A stretch of 9,708 bases of DNA from an uncultured Lachnospiraceae bacterium (GTDB lineage: Bacteria > Bacillota > Clostridia > Lachnospirales > Lachnospiraceae): NCBI GenBank assembly GCA_902803245.1, contig CADCPJ010000064.1:1-9708 (forward strand), read 5' to 3'. How positions within the stretch are numbered: position 1 is the first letter of the stretch; each line of letters opens with the position of its first letter. The position numbers and the translations under genes are program-made. The notes under the pieces were generated by a model. It made no database searches. It was not told where the DNA came from and saw nothing but the letters and a program-made list of their open reading frames with translations. Shown here one piece after another: positions 1 through 7,417 of the stretch.

Positions 1-1
1 C

Positions 2-883
2 ATCCCGGAGTTAAAGCCGGAATACTACAAGGCAAAGTTCAGCGCGGAAGTCCCGGAAGACCAGGGTACGCCCGTGCTGCACATCTACTCGGGAATCCCC
101 ATCGGGGCATATGTGAGATACGAGCTGCAGCGCTTTGACGATGATATGAAGCTTTGGTACACCCTCGGCGAGAGCGAATATGTGAAGATGCTCCGCGCTG
201 ACGATGAGGAGGTCGCTCTTCAGGCGAACTTCACCGGGAAGTGGCCGGCAATTGACGGCGAGTTTTTGCATATGAGCAGTCTGGGGGAGCTGGACAGGTA
301 CGTGCTGATGCAGGCGTCGGTACTCATCCCGGACTGGAGTATAGAGGATGTGAAGCTGCGGATTCTTGCGGAGTATCCCCCGGATTATTACGATATGCCG
401 CCGGAAGAAGATGATGATGATGCGGAGAGCTCCTCATCAGACGCTTCCAAGCAGCCTCTGGAAGAGCTTCCGGAAGAGGAAGAGGAGGAGGAATCGGAAG
501 TGGTGTACTCGATTTCCGGAGTGTGGGATGGATTCGATTCCTCCACGGGGCTCCCCAACCGCAACACCGTTTCCCTGTACTCACTGCAAGGAATGGACAT
601 GGTGATATGCAGCGCGCTGTACAGCAATTACCGGAAAGACATCGGGGATCTGCGCTACTCAGACCCGATCCCCATCACCCCCTCCCTTGAGGTTCTTGAC
701 GAGAATCTTCCCGAAGGAAAGTACCGGCTGAGATATTCGATCAGCGACATGCTGGACACATCCTATACTACCGACTTCTTCGATTTCACCTGGGACGGAG
801 AACAGGCAGTTTTCGAGCCTTCGGACAACCTGGATGAAGATACTGAGGATCCGGGTCTGGAGGATCAGGACGAGGCTGCATAA
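2..883 (+). CDS. C-terminal part of a clostripain-like (C11 family) secreted protein, 5' truncated by window edge
   Basis: The frame is open from the first bases to the TAA at 881-883, giving 293 visible residues. An internal GTG at 74 has no ribosome binding site in front of it, so the true start lies outside the window. Two beta-rich segments are visible. The first (about nt 74-380) contains LWYTLGES and FTGKWPAIDGEF. The second (about nt 503-825) contains a CSALYSNYRKDIGDLRYSDP stretch followed by GKYRLRYSISDMLDTSYTTD. This order and spacing match my memory of the C-terminal region of clostripain-like peptidases in Lachnospiraceae, where a D/N-G-x-W-x-A-I-N/D-G stretch is followed by a YRVTYRFTDIYxQxYWT-like end. 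The catalytic His/Cys domain is not in view. A very acidic low-complexity linker (about nt 400-502: a D4 run, an S4 run and a seven-Glu run) separates the halves. It could instead be another extracellular beta-sandwich protein. A terminator follows directly. Confidence 0.5.
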   Translation: MPELKPEYYKAKFSAEVPEDQGTPVLHIYSGIPIGAYVRYELQRFDDDMKLWYTLGESEYVKMLRADDEEVALQANFTGKWPAIDGEFLHMSSLGELDRYVLMQASVLIPDWSIEDVKLRILAEYPPDYYDMPPEEDDDDAESSSSDASKQPLEELPEEEEEEESEVVYSISGVWDGFDSSTGLPNRNTVSLYSLQGMDMVICSALYSNYRKDIGDLRYSDPIPITPSLEVLDENLPEGKYRLRYSISDMLDTSYTTDFFDFTWDGEQAVFEPSDNLDEDTEDPGLEDQDEAA

Positions 884-889
884 GCTATC

Positions 890-936
890 AAAAAAAACGT
901 GACATTGGAGATAAGTCCCCAATGTCACGTTTTTTT
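890..936. terminator. Bidirectional intrinsic terminator between convergent genes
   Basis: A perfect 12-bp inverted repeat has arms at 897-908 and 919-930 around a 10-nt loop. It is preceded by an A run (890-897) and followed by a T run (930-936), so either strand gives a stem plus U-tract. It lies 6 nt after the stop of the plus-strand gene. The TAA stop of the minus-strand propeller gene (935-937) sits in the T run, so that gene's last codons are just outside the stem and it can terminate right after its stop codon. Confidence 0.92.
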
Positions 937-1861
937 ATCGGGCTGACATGCTGTAGGTAAACACCTCGGAGATCTCTCTGTCGTAGCCGTCATAGAAGCC
1001 CCTCGGCATACCCAGTATGATCCTTGCACCTCTGTTGTAGAGAAGAAGCAGCGATCCGTTTTCCTTATCAAAGGTCAGGCCCTCGATCTCTCCCTGCTTT
1101 GTCACATCGTCAAATGTCCTCTCCAGCGTGACATTGCAGTACGTGCTGCCTTCCGTGATCTTTGTCCTGTAGAGGTGATCCGGCTCGTTGTCGTCGGCTG
1201 TGCCGTCATCCGCCGTCATATAGAGGTATCCGTCGTAATAAGCGACTCCCTGCAGCCACTGGGGAGGCATCTGCATGTGGACCTTCCCGAGGTATGCCCC
1301 CGTCTCCAGGTCATACCTGTACAGGTAGCGGCCGCTCTCCTCTCCGACCCAGGAGCACATCCACACGGACTTTGTGTCCGGGTCCACGGCGATTCCCGAG
1401 CATTCCAGCTGCCCGCTTGCTTCCTCGAAGGAGAAGGTGCGCTTCAGCTTCAGCGTATCGCCGTCGTAGACGGCGATCTGGATATTCTTTCCGACACCGT
1501 CCATGAAGTACTCGGCGCCGATGTACAGTTCGTTCTCATATACGTCGATGTCCGCGATGTGGTTGACTTCCATCTCATACCCTTCGAAGGGAGATTCGTT
1601 TTTCGTGATCAGGTTCCAGTCCTTGTCGTATTTCGCAAGTGTGGCGGAACCGCTCACCCAGTAATAACCATTTTCGGCACATACGCCCTGTCTCCCTTCG
1701 ACCTCACGCGATCCGGCAAGACTGTACTCATATACCGGCAGCATGGCAGATGCATCATCCTCGGGTCTTGGCATGAAAGCCTCCTCCGCGGCGAAGGCCT
1801 GGCAGGACATGGAGCCCGCGATCAGCATCGAAAGAACAACAGATACGCCTCTCTTCATCAT
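935..1861 (-). CDS. Exported beta-propeller-like protein with signal peptide
   Basis: The 308-residue product begins with a classical Sec signal peptide: Met-Met-Lys-Arg, a hydrophobic core at about residues 6-19, and an Ala-Phe-Ala motif at 22-24, predicting cleavage before Ala25. Cys20 is not in a lipobox, so it is probably not a lipoprotein. The mature part has repeated blade-like strands: ENGYYWVSGSATLAKYDKDW (63-82), IDVYENELYIGAEY (105-118), CSGIAVDPDTKSVWM then YLYRYDLETGAYLG (154-192), LQGVAYYDGYLYMTADDG (203-220) and IEGLTFDKENGSLLLLYN (259-276). This fits an SMP-30/NHL/YVTN-like propeller fold; no enzyme family was recognised. Asp-rich loops (218-229) might bind calcium. The start is the first of two adjacent ATGs, with AAAGGAGG at 1872-1879 about 10 nt upstream. 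The gene is separated by 177 nt from the MscS-like gene on the same strand, so it may be its own unit or a distal read-through gene. The substrate is unknown. Confidence 0.75.
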   Translation of the reverse strand: MMKRGVSVVLSMLIAGSMSCQAFAAEEAFMPRPEDDASAMLPVYEYSLAGSREVEGRQGVCAENGYYWVSGSATLAKYDKDWNLITKNESPFEGYEMEVNHIADIDVYENELYIGAEYFMDGVGKNIQIAVYDGDTLKLKRTFSFEEASGQLECSGIAVDPDTKSVWMCSWVGEESGRYLYRYDLETGAYLGKVHMQMPPQWLQGVAYYDGYLYMTADDGTADDNEPDHLYRTKITEGSTYCNVTLERTFDDVTKQGEIEGLTFDKENGSLLLLYNRGARIILGMPRGFYDGYDREISEVFTYSMSAR

Positions 1862-2038
1862 TGTTATCTCTCCTCCTTTATAGTCGTTAATGAAACTGTG
1901 TTTCTTGCGCAGAACATTTCGTTTTCCCTGTATATCCGCAAGTGACTCCCTGTGAGCAGCTGCTTAAGCACACATCGGAATCAATATACCATCTTCCTGC
2001 CCCTTAAAGCACGGGAGGTTCCAGATTGGAATACAAGG
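1862..2038 (-). other. Intergenic spacer before the propeller gene; no convincing terminator or promoter
   Basis: This 177-nt stretch between the MscS-like stop and the propeller start was read on the minus strand. It contains the propeller gene's ribosome binding site and an imperfect 7-bp hairpin (arms 1951-1957 and 1968-1974, one mismatch, no U-tract). A TATACA hexamer on the minus strand at about 1930-1935 could be a -10 element but lacks a good -35. No strong terminator for the upstream operon is visible, so partial read-through is possible. Confidence 0.4.
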
Positions 2039-4882
2039 TCACTGCGATCTGGCATCGATCCCGTGTCTGCGGAATGCAGACACGAGAAGGCGGATCAGAT
2101 CGCGGCGGACCTGTTGAAAGTACTTCGAATCGCAGTCCACTTTGAACTGCAGGATCAACGAATCGGATTTGATCTCCTCGATTCCGAGGAATACGAGGTC
2201 TCCGGAGATATGGCTCAGCTCTTTTTGAATCGCGGCGAGCTCATCCGGAAGGAATTCCTCGATGTCCGATATCTTTACATCCGTTCCGATCCCGATATGG
2301 ACGAAACAGCTGGACGGCATCCTGGAATAATTCGTGAAGGATTTGATCGTGTTGTTCGATATGACCTTCACGTTCTGATCGTCCAGGTCCACGATCGACG
2401 TGTTGTGCACGCCGATCTCGCGCACCTGCCCTCTTGTATTGTTGATCTTGATCACATCCCCGACCTTCAGCGTCCCCTCAAAGAGAATCGTGAGCCCGGC
2501 CAGAATGTCCGTGATCATGCTCTGCGCACCCAGACCGATGACAATGGACAGGATGCCCGCGGAAGCGAGGAGGGATGATGTCGGGGCGCCCAGCCTGCTG
2601 GCGCAGATAAAGATGGCTGCGATGAGCGCGGCATACCGGACGAAGCTGGTGAGCATGCGGATCACCGTCTTCTCCGTCGGCGGGACCAGCTCCACGAGGA
2701 CGCTTAAGAGGCGGGTGACGACAAATCCCGCCGCGGCAATCAGCAGGGCATAGATGATCGAGAGCGTAAACGAGAAGATGTCCAGTCCTTTCGGCCAGTT
2801 GATATTGATGAGGTAGTACATCAGGCTGTTCGTCGAAAACAGATGATCCTTGAAGAGAACTATGAACCACATCACAGCGGAAAGGAGGACGGTCGTCCGT
2901 CTAAGATACCGGGTGATCGCATTTCCGCCGCCGTTCACATTCGTGTCCCAGATCGGGGCGTTCTCGCTCCATTCGAAGGGAGCGCCGCCGTTCTTTCTTT
3001 TCACTAAGAGAGCAAGAACCAGGAAATACAGCAGTTCGGCCGCAAGGCACACCAGCGAAATGATGAACCCGTTCAGGATGGTCTTCGGGAGCTCTCTCGA
3101 GACGTCGAAGGCAGTGATGACATAGAAGCGGTCTCCCTCCTTGCAGCTTCCGAAATTGACCCCGGAAGGCAGGCGGAAAAATCCGGTAAAGCCGTTCTTC
3201 AATTCCCTGTCGGTCAGGTTCACCGCTTCCGCAGTCATTCCGTCGAGGAGAGAGCTCCCTGCATGGATCTTCATGGTCTCCTTGTCGATGACGAGGACAA
3301 ATGTGTCGTTTAAATCCGCCATCGTATAGAGGATGGACCGGATGCTGAACGGAGAGACGAATCTTGCCTCCATTGCAGGATCGTAGGCAATCATGACGAA
3401 GCCATGATAACTCCCGTCATCCGCGATGACAGGAGAGCCTGCCAGAAGGCATCTCTCATTGAGAAATGCGTTGTTCTCGTCCGTGCAGACGACAAACGGC
3501 TCCCCGTAGAGAAGCCATGTAAATACATAGCAGGGATCTTCCTTGTCGCCCGGAAGCGTGAGCCCGGTATAATTCCGGTCAGAGGCAATGACCTCTCCGT
3601 TCCCGTCAAAGATGAGGATGTGCTTCAGGCCCATCCTGTCCGCCATCTCTTTTAAGTCCCTGCTGTTTTGAAAGTCCGGATTCGCGCTGACGAGCCCGGC
3701 AATGGTTCCCGTCTGCATCTCAAGATAGTGATGATAGAGTTTTGTTCCGCTTGCCTGCGTGTCATCGATTCTCTCAATAGGATTAAAGATTGACTCCAGC
3801 TTCACCCGGCTGGACCAGGTGTGCGCGAGGTAATCGCAGAGCACCGTGCTGAATACGCACCATGCAAGGGTAAGGGTTAAGATCAGGATCATGAGCCCCG
3901 TCATCCGCCTCACATAAAGTATCTGCCTTCCTCCCCTGCCCTCCCTCTTTGCCAGTTTGCCTTCAAGGAAGAGCACAGTGAAGCGGCGCATCGCTCCGAA
4001 TGCGATGATGACCGAGACGGCACAGAATACGAAGATAAAGCAGGTCGTGTGGAAGATCTCCCGGTCACTGACCGCGCGGAACACATAGGTGTCACCGTCG
4101 TCAATCCGGATGACGCTTCCGCGGTATCTGTCCCCTTTCAGACTGACCCAGCCGCGCCAGCCGTTTTCAAGGATTAACGGGCTAAGTCCCAGCTCACGGA
4201 TATTCTCCGCCGAGCGGAAGTCCGGATCCGATGAGAAGGAAATGGTGCCGTCCTCCGATATCACCAGCTCCAAGGCATCCCAGTCGCTTAAGTCCCTGTT
4301 GTATATGACGCCCCAGTCCGAGGTATCTCTCTCAAGCTGAGTGAGCTCCGAGGAGTCATTTTGAATGACAAGATACCTGTCCTCATCGCCGATGCGGGCG
4401 GACACAAGTGTCCATGGCGAGCTCCCGTCTCTTTGAACTTCGATGGGGCCGGAAACCGGCTCGCGGGCAGTGCCGCGGAACAGCTCGCTAAAGGATTTGT
4501 CGGAAAAATCAATGTCCCCGCCGTCACTGACTGCCGAGCTTAAGATCTTCCCGTCCCCGGAAAGAAGATAGACTCCCCCGGCCTGGAACGCGTTCTGCAG
4601 GCGGCTCAGTGTGATTCCGGTGATTTCATCGGCCCCGTCGTGCTCCAGATAGAAAAGTCCGAGCTCCGCCATCCTTTTCTGCATTTTCTCGTAATTGTTC
4701 CTGTTCGCCGTGGCATTTGCCTGCGTCTCTTTGACGATCTCCTCAAGCTTAAGAAGACCGTCATGGAGACGGCTGTCCAGGCGGCTTACGCCCATATCCC
4801 AGAGAAAGGCGTAGAAGATCACGCAGAAGACAGCGAATAAAGTAAGTTCAAGAATCAGTACCCGGCCGTTTTTTTTATTCAT
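2039..4882 (-). CDS. MscS-family mechanosensitive channel with two large N-terminal extracytoplasmic sensor-like regions
   Basis: The 947-residue membrane protein ends in a recognisable MscS pore module. Predicted helices lie at about 7-29, 278-297, 327-349, 601-626, 661-677, 703-727, 741-763 and 770-800. The last is the Gly/Ala-rich pore helix (SAGILSIVIGLGAQSMITD, 774-792), followed by FEGTLKVGDVI (801-811), the MscS beta domain with RGQVREIGVHNTSI (817-830) and NVKVISNNTI (837-846), and an alpha/beta C-terminal cytoplasmic domain. These match the TM3, 'F-x-P-F-x-x-G-D' and beta-barrel regions of MscS. Typical MscS has under 300 residues. Here two long predicted outside regions (about 30-277 and 350-600) precede it, each with Cache/PAS-like strands such as GVYLLSGDGKILSS (103-116) and HILIFDGNGEVIASD (421-435). 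The likely role is a gated channel for osmotic release or ions, with ligand-modulated gating as inference. The ATG has AGGAGA about 7 nt upstream and begins 14 nt after the stop of the HEPN-like gene, so the two are co-transcribed. Confidence 0.88.
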   Translation of the reverse strand: MNKKNGRVLILELTLFAVFCVIFYAFLWDMGVSRLDSRLHDGLLKLEEIVKETQANATANRNNYEKMQKRMAELGLFYLEHDGADEITGITLSRLQNAFQAGGVYLLSGDGKILSSAVSDGGDIDFSDKSFSELFRGTAREPVSGPIEVQRDGSSPWTLVSARIGDEDRYLVIQNDSSELTQLERDTSDWGVIYNRDLSDWDALELVISEDGTISFSSDPDFRSAENIRELGLSPLILENGWRGWVSLKGDRYRGSVIRIDDGDTYVFRAVSDREIFHTTCFIFVFCAVSVIIAFGAMRRFTVLFLEGKLAKREGRGGRQILYVRRMTGLMILILTLTLAWCVFSTVLCDYLAHTWSSRVKLESIFNPIERIDDTQASGTKLYHHYLEMQTGTIAGLVSANPDFQNSRDLKEMADRMGLKHILIFDGNGEVIASDRNYTGLTLPGDKEDPCYVFTWLLYGEPFVVCTDENNAFLNERCLLAGSPVIADDGSYHGFVMIAYDPAMEARFVSPFSIRSILYTMADLNDTFVLVIDKETMKIHAGSSLLDGMTAEAVNLTDRELKNGFTGFFRLPSGVNFGSCKEGDRFYVITAFDVSRELPKTILNGFIISLVCLAAELLYFLVLALLVKRKNGGAPFEWSENAPIWDTNVNGGGNAITRYLRRTTVLLSAVMWFIVLFKDHLFSTNSLMYYLININWPKGLDIFSFTLSIIYALLIAAAGFVVTRLLSVLVELVPPTEKTVIRMLTSFVRYAALIAAIFICASRLGAPTSSLLASAGILSIVIGLGAQSMITDILAGLTILFEGTLKVGDVIKINNTRGQVREIGVHNTSIVDLDDQNVKVISNNTIKSFTNYSRMPSSCFVHIGIGTDVKISDIEEFLPDELAAIQKELSHISGDLVFLGIEEIKSDSLILQFKVDCDSKYFQQVRRDLIRLLVSAFRRHGIDARSQ

Positions 4883-4896
4883 AGCGACTTCTCCTG

Positions 4897-7068
4897 CTAA
4901 GCGCGGTACTCATCAAGCAGCTCGCCCAGTTTTCTCTGAACCGTTACGACGTATTCCAGACACTCCCTGGCCTCCACGATGGAGATCGTGTGGCTGTGGG
5001 CGGACCGGTTGCGGTAATCGTCCCGGATCTTTGCGATGACCGGCATCTGTGCCCTCATCACTTTATAGGAATGGGCGGGGTCAGTCAGAATCTTCTCTTC
5101 CGCATACCGCTTGAATTCATTCCACGCATTTGTATTTGCCACTCTCCCGGAATCGTCAAGGCCGATGATGTAGCGGAGCTTTCCGAGCGTGATCTGGTTC
5201 TCCTTCAGGAGCTTTTTGGGGCCATTTTCTTTTTTGTCCTGCTTCTCAAAGCATTCCGCGGGGAGCTTCTTAAGTCCCGCCTCTGACCCGTAGTTCGTCA
5301 CCTCATACTCGACAAATCCCTTGAAAATGCGCTTTTTCAGCTCATACTCGCAGGCTTTTCCGATCTGGACGCAGATTCCGGAAAAATCGATCATCCGGTC
5401 GTATTCCTTCATGCTGTCGTACGCCATCATGGCGGTCACGATCCAGGTCCGCGATTCGTCGCTCATCTTGTTCCAGGCGCTTTTGCCCAGGGATTTTCCC
5501 GCCTTTTTCTGATATCTGGAATCGGCTTCCTTAATGATGTTCCCGCTCTTCTTTGCGAGATCGTCCATCTGCTTTTCCGGATCCTTTTTTCCTTCGGCCA
5601 TCTCGCTCACGAAGCTTTCGATCCACTTCCGGCGCCGGATGAGATGAGAGATCTCTTCTCTTAAGTAGTCCTTCAGTGCCGCATTTTCACTCAGGATCAC
5701 CGCGCCCCTCCGGCCGGAGGAGATTGCCTTGTAGATCCCTTTTTTCTGGTTTTTCTGAAATGAGATCCGGCCGGATTCCGGATCATAGGCAATATTTGCA
5801 GGCAGGAGGACATGCGCCATGCCGTCCCGCTTCATTTCGTCAAATTCCTCCCTGGACCCTGCGAGGAGAACCTCATACAGGTTCGGATCATAGTCCTCCC
5901 GCCGGATCTTCGCGAGCTGCAGCCGGTTTACCAGCCATCTCATGCCTCTTCCGCCGTCCGCGAATGAGGCGTCCCGGTTCATGCGGGTGATCGTGAGCTG
6001 CGCTCCCTCCTCCTCAGCCCTGGCCGTGAGGACAGCATCATTTTCCAGCCCTTTCAGTCCCATATCCTGAAGTAAGTCGCAGACAAAGATGCTCACTTTG
6101 CATAAGGACAGCTGGTCTAAGGTCCCGCCGTCCTCCCCGCTTATGACGATGAGGTCAATCTCGCCGTCCGGCCGCTCTCCCCCGGAGAGGATCTGCACAT
6201 TCCTTCCCTCGCTCTCCAGCTTCTCCATGACGCTCATGACAATGTCCCCTTCTCCGATCTGCCCGTCTATGACGTACCACGCCTTCCGGCCGCGGCGGAC
6301 ATTGTTCGTGATGGAGGAAAAGAGGTAGATCTGGTCCTCGCTCCGGTCCTTGGGACTTAAGGAAAAGGATCTTATCTCGATGGCACTCAGCTTTCGAAGC
6401 GCCTCTATGCCTCCTCCCCCCGTGATCACCGGCTCAAGAAAGTGCAGCAGTTCCTCGGTGTCGTTGGCATAGAAAACCGGATACTCGTCCGTCAGCTGAT
6501 CGTCATAATCCGTAATGATGTCCGAGTCGCAGGAATAGAAGCAGTCAAATAAAAAGGAAGCGCTCTCGTAGCTGACACTTTGAAGTTCCTCTTCCGGAAT
6601 CCCCCTGAACAGCCGGCGCGAAAAGCTGTGCATGGCAAGCGAGGGGTGGATCGAAGTCCACCGGGTATTCCCCTCCCGAAAGGAGACGATATCCTCCGCC
6701 CTGGTCAGCTTCACCCCGCTCCCAGCATAGACGCCCAAAAGGCTGTATCTGAGAATCCCCTCCGTAAGGGAAGCAAAGATCAGCTTCATATGGCTGGCAC
6801 CTGCCCTCTCCTCCAGGTCGATGCGGATTCCGGCTTCCGGATTTAAGAGCGATCCGGAGCCTTCCAACATGCCGCACAGAGTCGTGAGCGCGTATTTCCA
6901 GGCATAACGAAGCTCACCTGTGACCGCCTTTCCGGAAGCGGCCTCATATTCTGCGCAGAGGAAATTCACCAGCCGTTTTGCCCGGACGTCCTTGCGGAAC
7001 CGGGCTGCATGGTTCTCATAGACTTTCATGGCATCAGTCTTCTTCTTATTACAAAAATGAGGAGCCAC
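4897..7068 (-). CDS. Large soluble protein of unknown function with C-terminal HEPN-like domain
   Basis: The product is 723 residues from the GTG at 7068, or 710 residues from an in-frame ATG at 7029. It has no signal peptide or membrane helix and is rich in charged residues, so it is probably cytoplasmic. The C-terminal part (about 525-720) is helical: WNKMSDESRTWIVTAMMAYDS (532-552), then DFSGICVQIGKACEYELKKR (561-580), then a final helix pair with YRNRSAHSH (685-693). R686-N-x3-H691 is the R-X4-H signature of HEPN domains, many of which are RNases in toxin-antitoxin, CRISPR and anti-phage systems; some are inactive binding modules. An alpha/beta segment at about 246-336 (VRRGRKAWYVIDGQ, then GEIDLIVISG) and the N-terminal third are not recognised. 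The GTG has GAGGAG 9 nt upstream; the ATG has only a weak AAGAAG, but the GTG lies in a terminator-like hairpin, so the start is uncertain. It is the first gene of the two-gene operon with the MscS-like channel. HEPN assignment is from motif and helical context only. Confidence 0.8.
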   Translation of the reverse strand: MAPHFCNKKKTDAMKVYENHAARFRKDVRAKRLVNFLCAEYEAASGKAVTGELRYAWKYALTTLCGMLEGSGSLLNPEAGIRIDLEERAGASHMKLIFASLTEGILRYSLLGVYAGSGVKLTRAEDIVSFREGNTRWTSIHPSLAMHSFSRRLFRGIPEEELQSVSYESASFLFDCFYSCDSDIITDYDDQLTDEYPVFYANDTEELLHFLEPVITGGGGIEALRKLSAIEIRSFSLSPKDRSEDQIYLFSSITNNVRRGRKAWYVIDGQIGEGDIVMSVMEKLESEGRNVQILSGGERPDGEIDLIVISGEDGGTLDQLSLCKVSIFVCDLLQDMGLKGLENDAVLTARAEEEGAQLTITRMNRDASFADGGRGMRWLVNRLQLAKIRREDYDPNLYEVLLAGSREEFDEMKRDGMAHVLLPANIAYDPESGRISFQKNQKKGIYKAISSGRRGAVILSENAALKDYLREEISHLIRRRKWIESFVSEMAEGKKDPEKQMDDLAKKSGNIIKEADSRYQKKAGKSLGKSAWNKMSDESRTWIVTAMMAYDSMKEYDRMIDFSGICVQIGKACEYELKKRIFKGFVEYEVTNYGSEAGLKKLPAECFEKQDKKENGPKKLLKENQITLGKLRYIIGLDDSGRVANTNAWNEFKRYAEEKILTDPAHSYKVMRAQMPVIAKIRDDYRNRSAHSHTISIVEARECLEYVVTVQRKLGELLDEYRA

Positions 7069-7085
7069 TTCTTACAGCTCCTCAT
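7053..7085 (-). promoter_or_regulatory. Terminator-like hairpin over the start of the HEPN-like gene (attenuator or SD-sequestering stem)
   Basis: A perfect 9-bp inverted repeat has arms at 7057-7065 and 7077-7085 around an 11-nt loop. On the minus-strand transcript the stem runs straight into a run of five U (7053-7057), as in an intrinsic terminator. The 5' arm contains the GAGGAG ribosome binding site (7078-7083) and the loop contains the GTG start (7066-7068). Either this is a leader attenuator and translation begins at the ATG at 7029, or it hides the ribosome binding site of the GTG start. Both readings imply regulation. Confidence 0.6.
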
Positions 7086-7185
7086 GGTTCAAAGGCGGGA
7101 TCTGACCGACAGGTCATGGCCGTTATTTTCCGCAGCAGTTTGGCACTCCCGGTACCCGGGATGCTTCGCTGAACGATATTCTATA

Positions 7186-7214
7186 AGTATATACCAGACA
7201 TATGCTTTTTACAA
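7186..7214 (-). promoter_or_regulatory. Predicted sigma-A promoter for the HEPN-MscS operon
   Basis: On the minus strand TTGTAA (7209-7214) is separated by exactly 17 nt from TATACT (7186-7191). Transcription would start near 7179, giving a leader of about 110 nt before the GTG at 7068. The surroundings are AT-rich. Confidence 0.65.
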
Positions 7215-7215
7215 T

Positions 7216-7234
7216 ATTTGAAATGATTTCAAAT
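7216..7234. promoter_or_regulatory. Perfect 9-1-9 palindrome, candidate operator between divergent promoters
   Basis: The two arms ATTTGAAAT (7216-7224) and ATTTCAAAT (7226-7234) are exact reverse complements around a single G. The site abuts the -35 of the minus-strand promoter (centre near -46) and lies about 80 bp upstream of the plus-strand start. The inner TTGAAAT-N-ATTTCAA has the 7-1-7 geometry of Fur/PerR/Zur boxes but matches the PerR consensus at only 5 of 7 half-site bases. The regulator is unknown. Confidence 0.55.
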
Positions 7235-7269
7235 CTTCCGCTTCCGCATAAAGCATGTTGTTAATTGTG

Positions 7270-7298
7270 TTGTACCGCTTATAAAATATTGCTATACT
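7270..7298 (+). promoter_or_regulatory. Predicted sigma-A promoter for the three-gene membrane operon
   Basis: TTGTAC (7270-7275) is followed after 17 nt by TATACT (7293-7298). The start of transcription would be near 7305, leaving about 130 nt of leader before the first gene. The -10 is good, the -35 only fair (TTG plus partial match). Confidence 0.6.
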
Positions 7299-7417
7299 GT
7301 CTAAGGACACTGCCGGGTGCAAAGATGTGTTATTTCCGACCTTTTCAGGCATTGTGTGAATGGAACACCGGATGTAAGTTCACGGCGCAGCCGCAGTTTC
7401 CTTCATTATCTCGTCAA

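Noticed and set aside
74..883. GTG at 74 as true start of the first gene
   Set aside because: The frame is open upstream to the window edge with plausible protein sequence, and no Shine-Dalgarno sequence precedes the GTG.
1175..1945. Open frame of 256 codons on the plus strand opposite the propeller gene
   Set aside because: It lies antisense to a gene with signal peptide, ribosome binding site and propeller repeats, and its own start lacks a ribosome binding site.
1951..1974. Inverted repeat in the 1862-2038 spacer as terminator of the MscS operon
   Set aside because: The 7-bp stem has a mismatch and there is no U-tract on either strand.
1952..2578. Open frame of 208 codons on the plus strand opposite the MscS C-terminus
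   Set aside because: The minus-strand reading gives clear MscS motifs; the plus frame has no recognisable motif or ribosome binding site.
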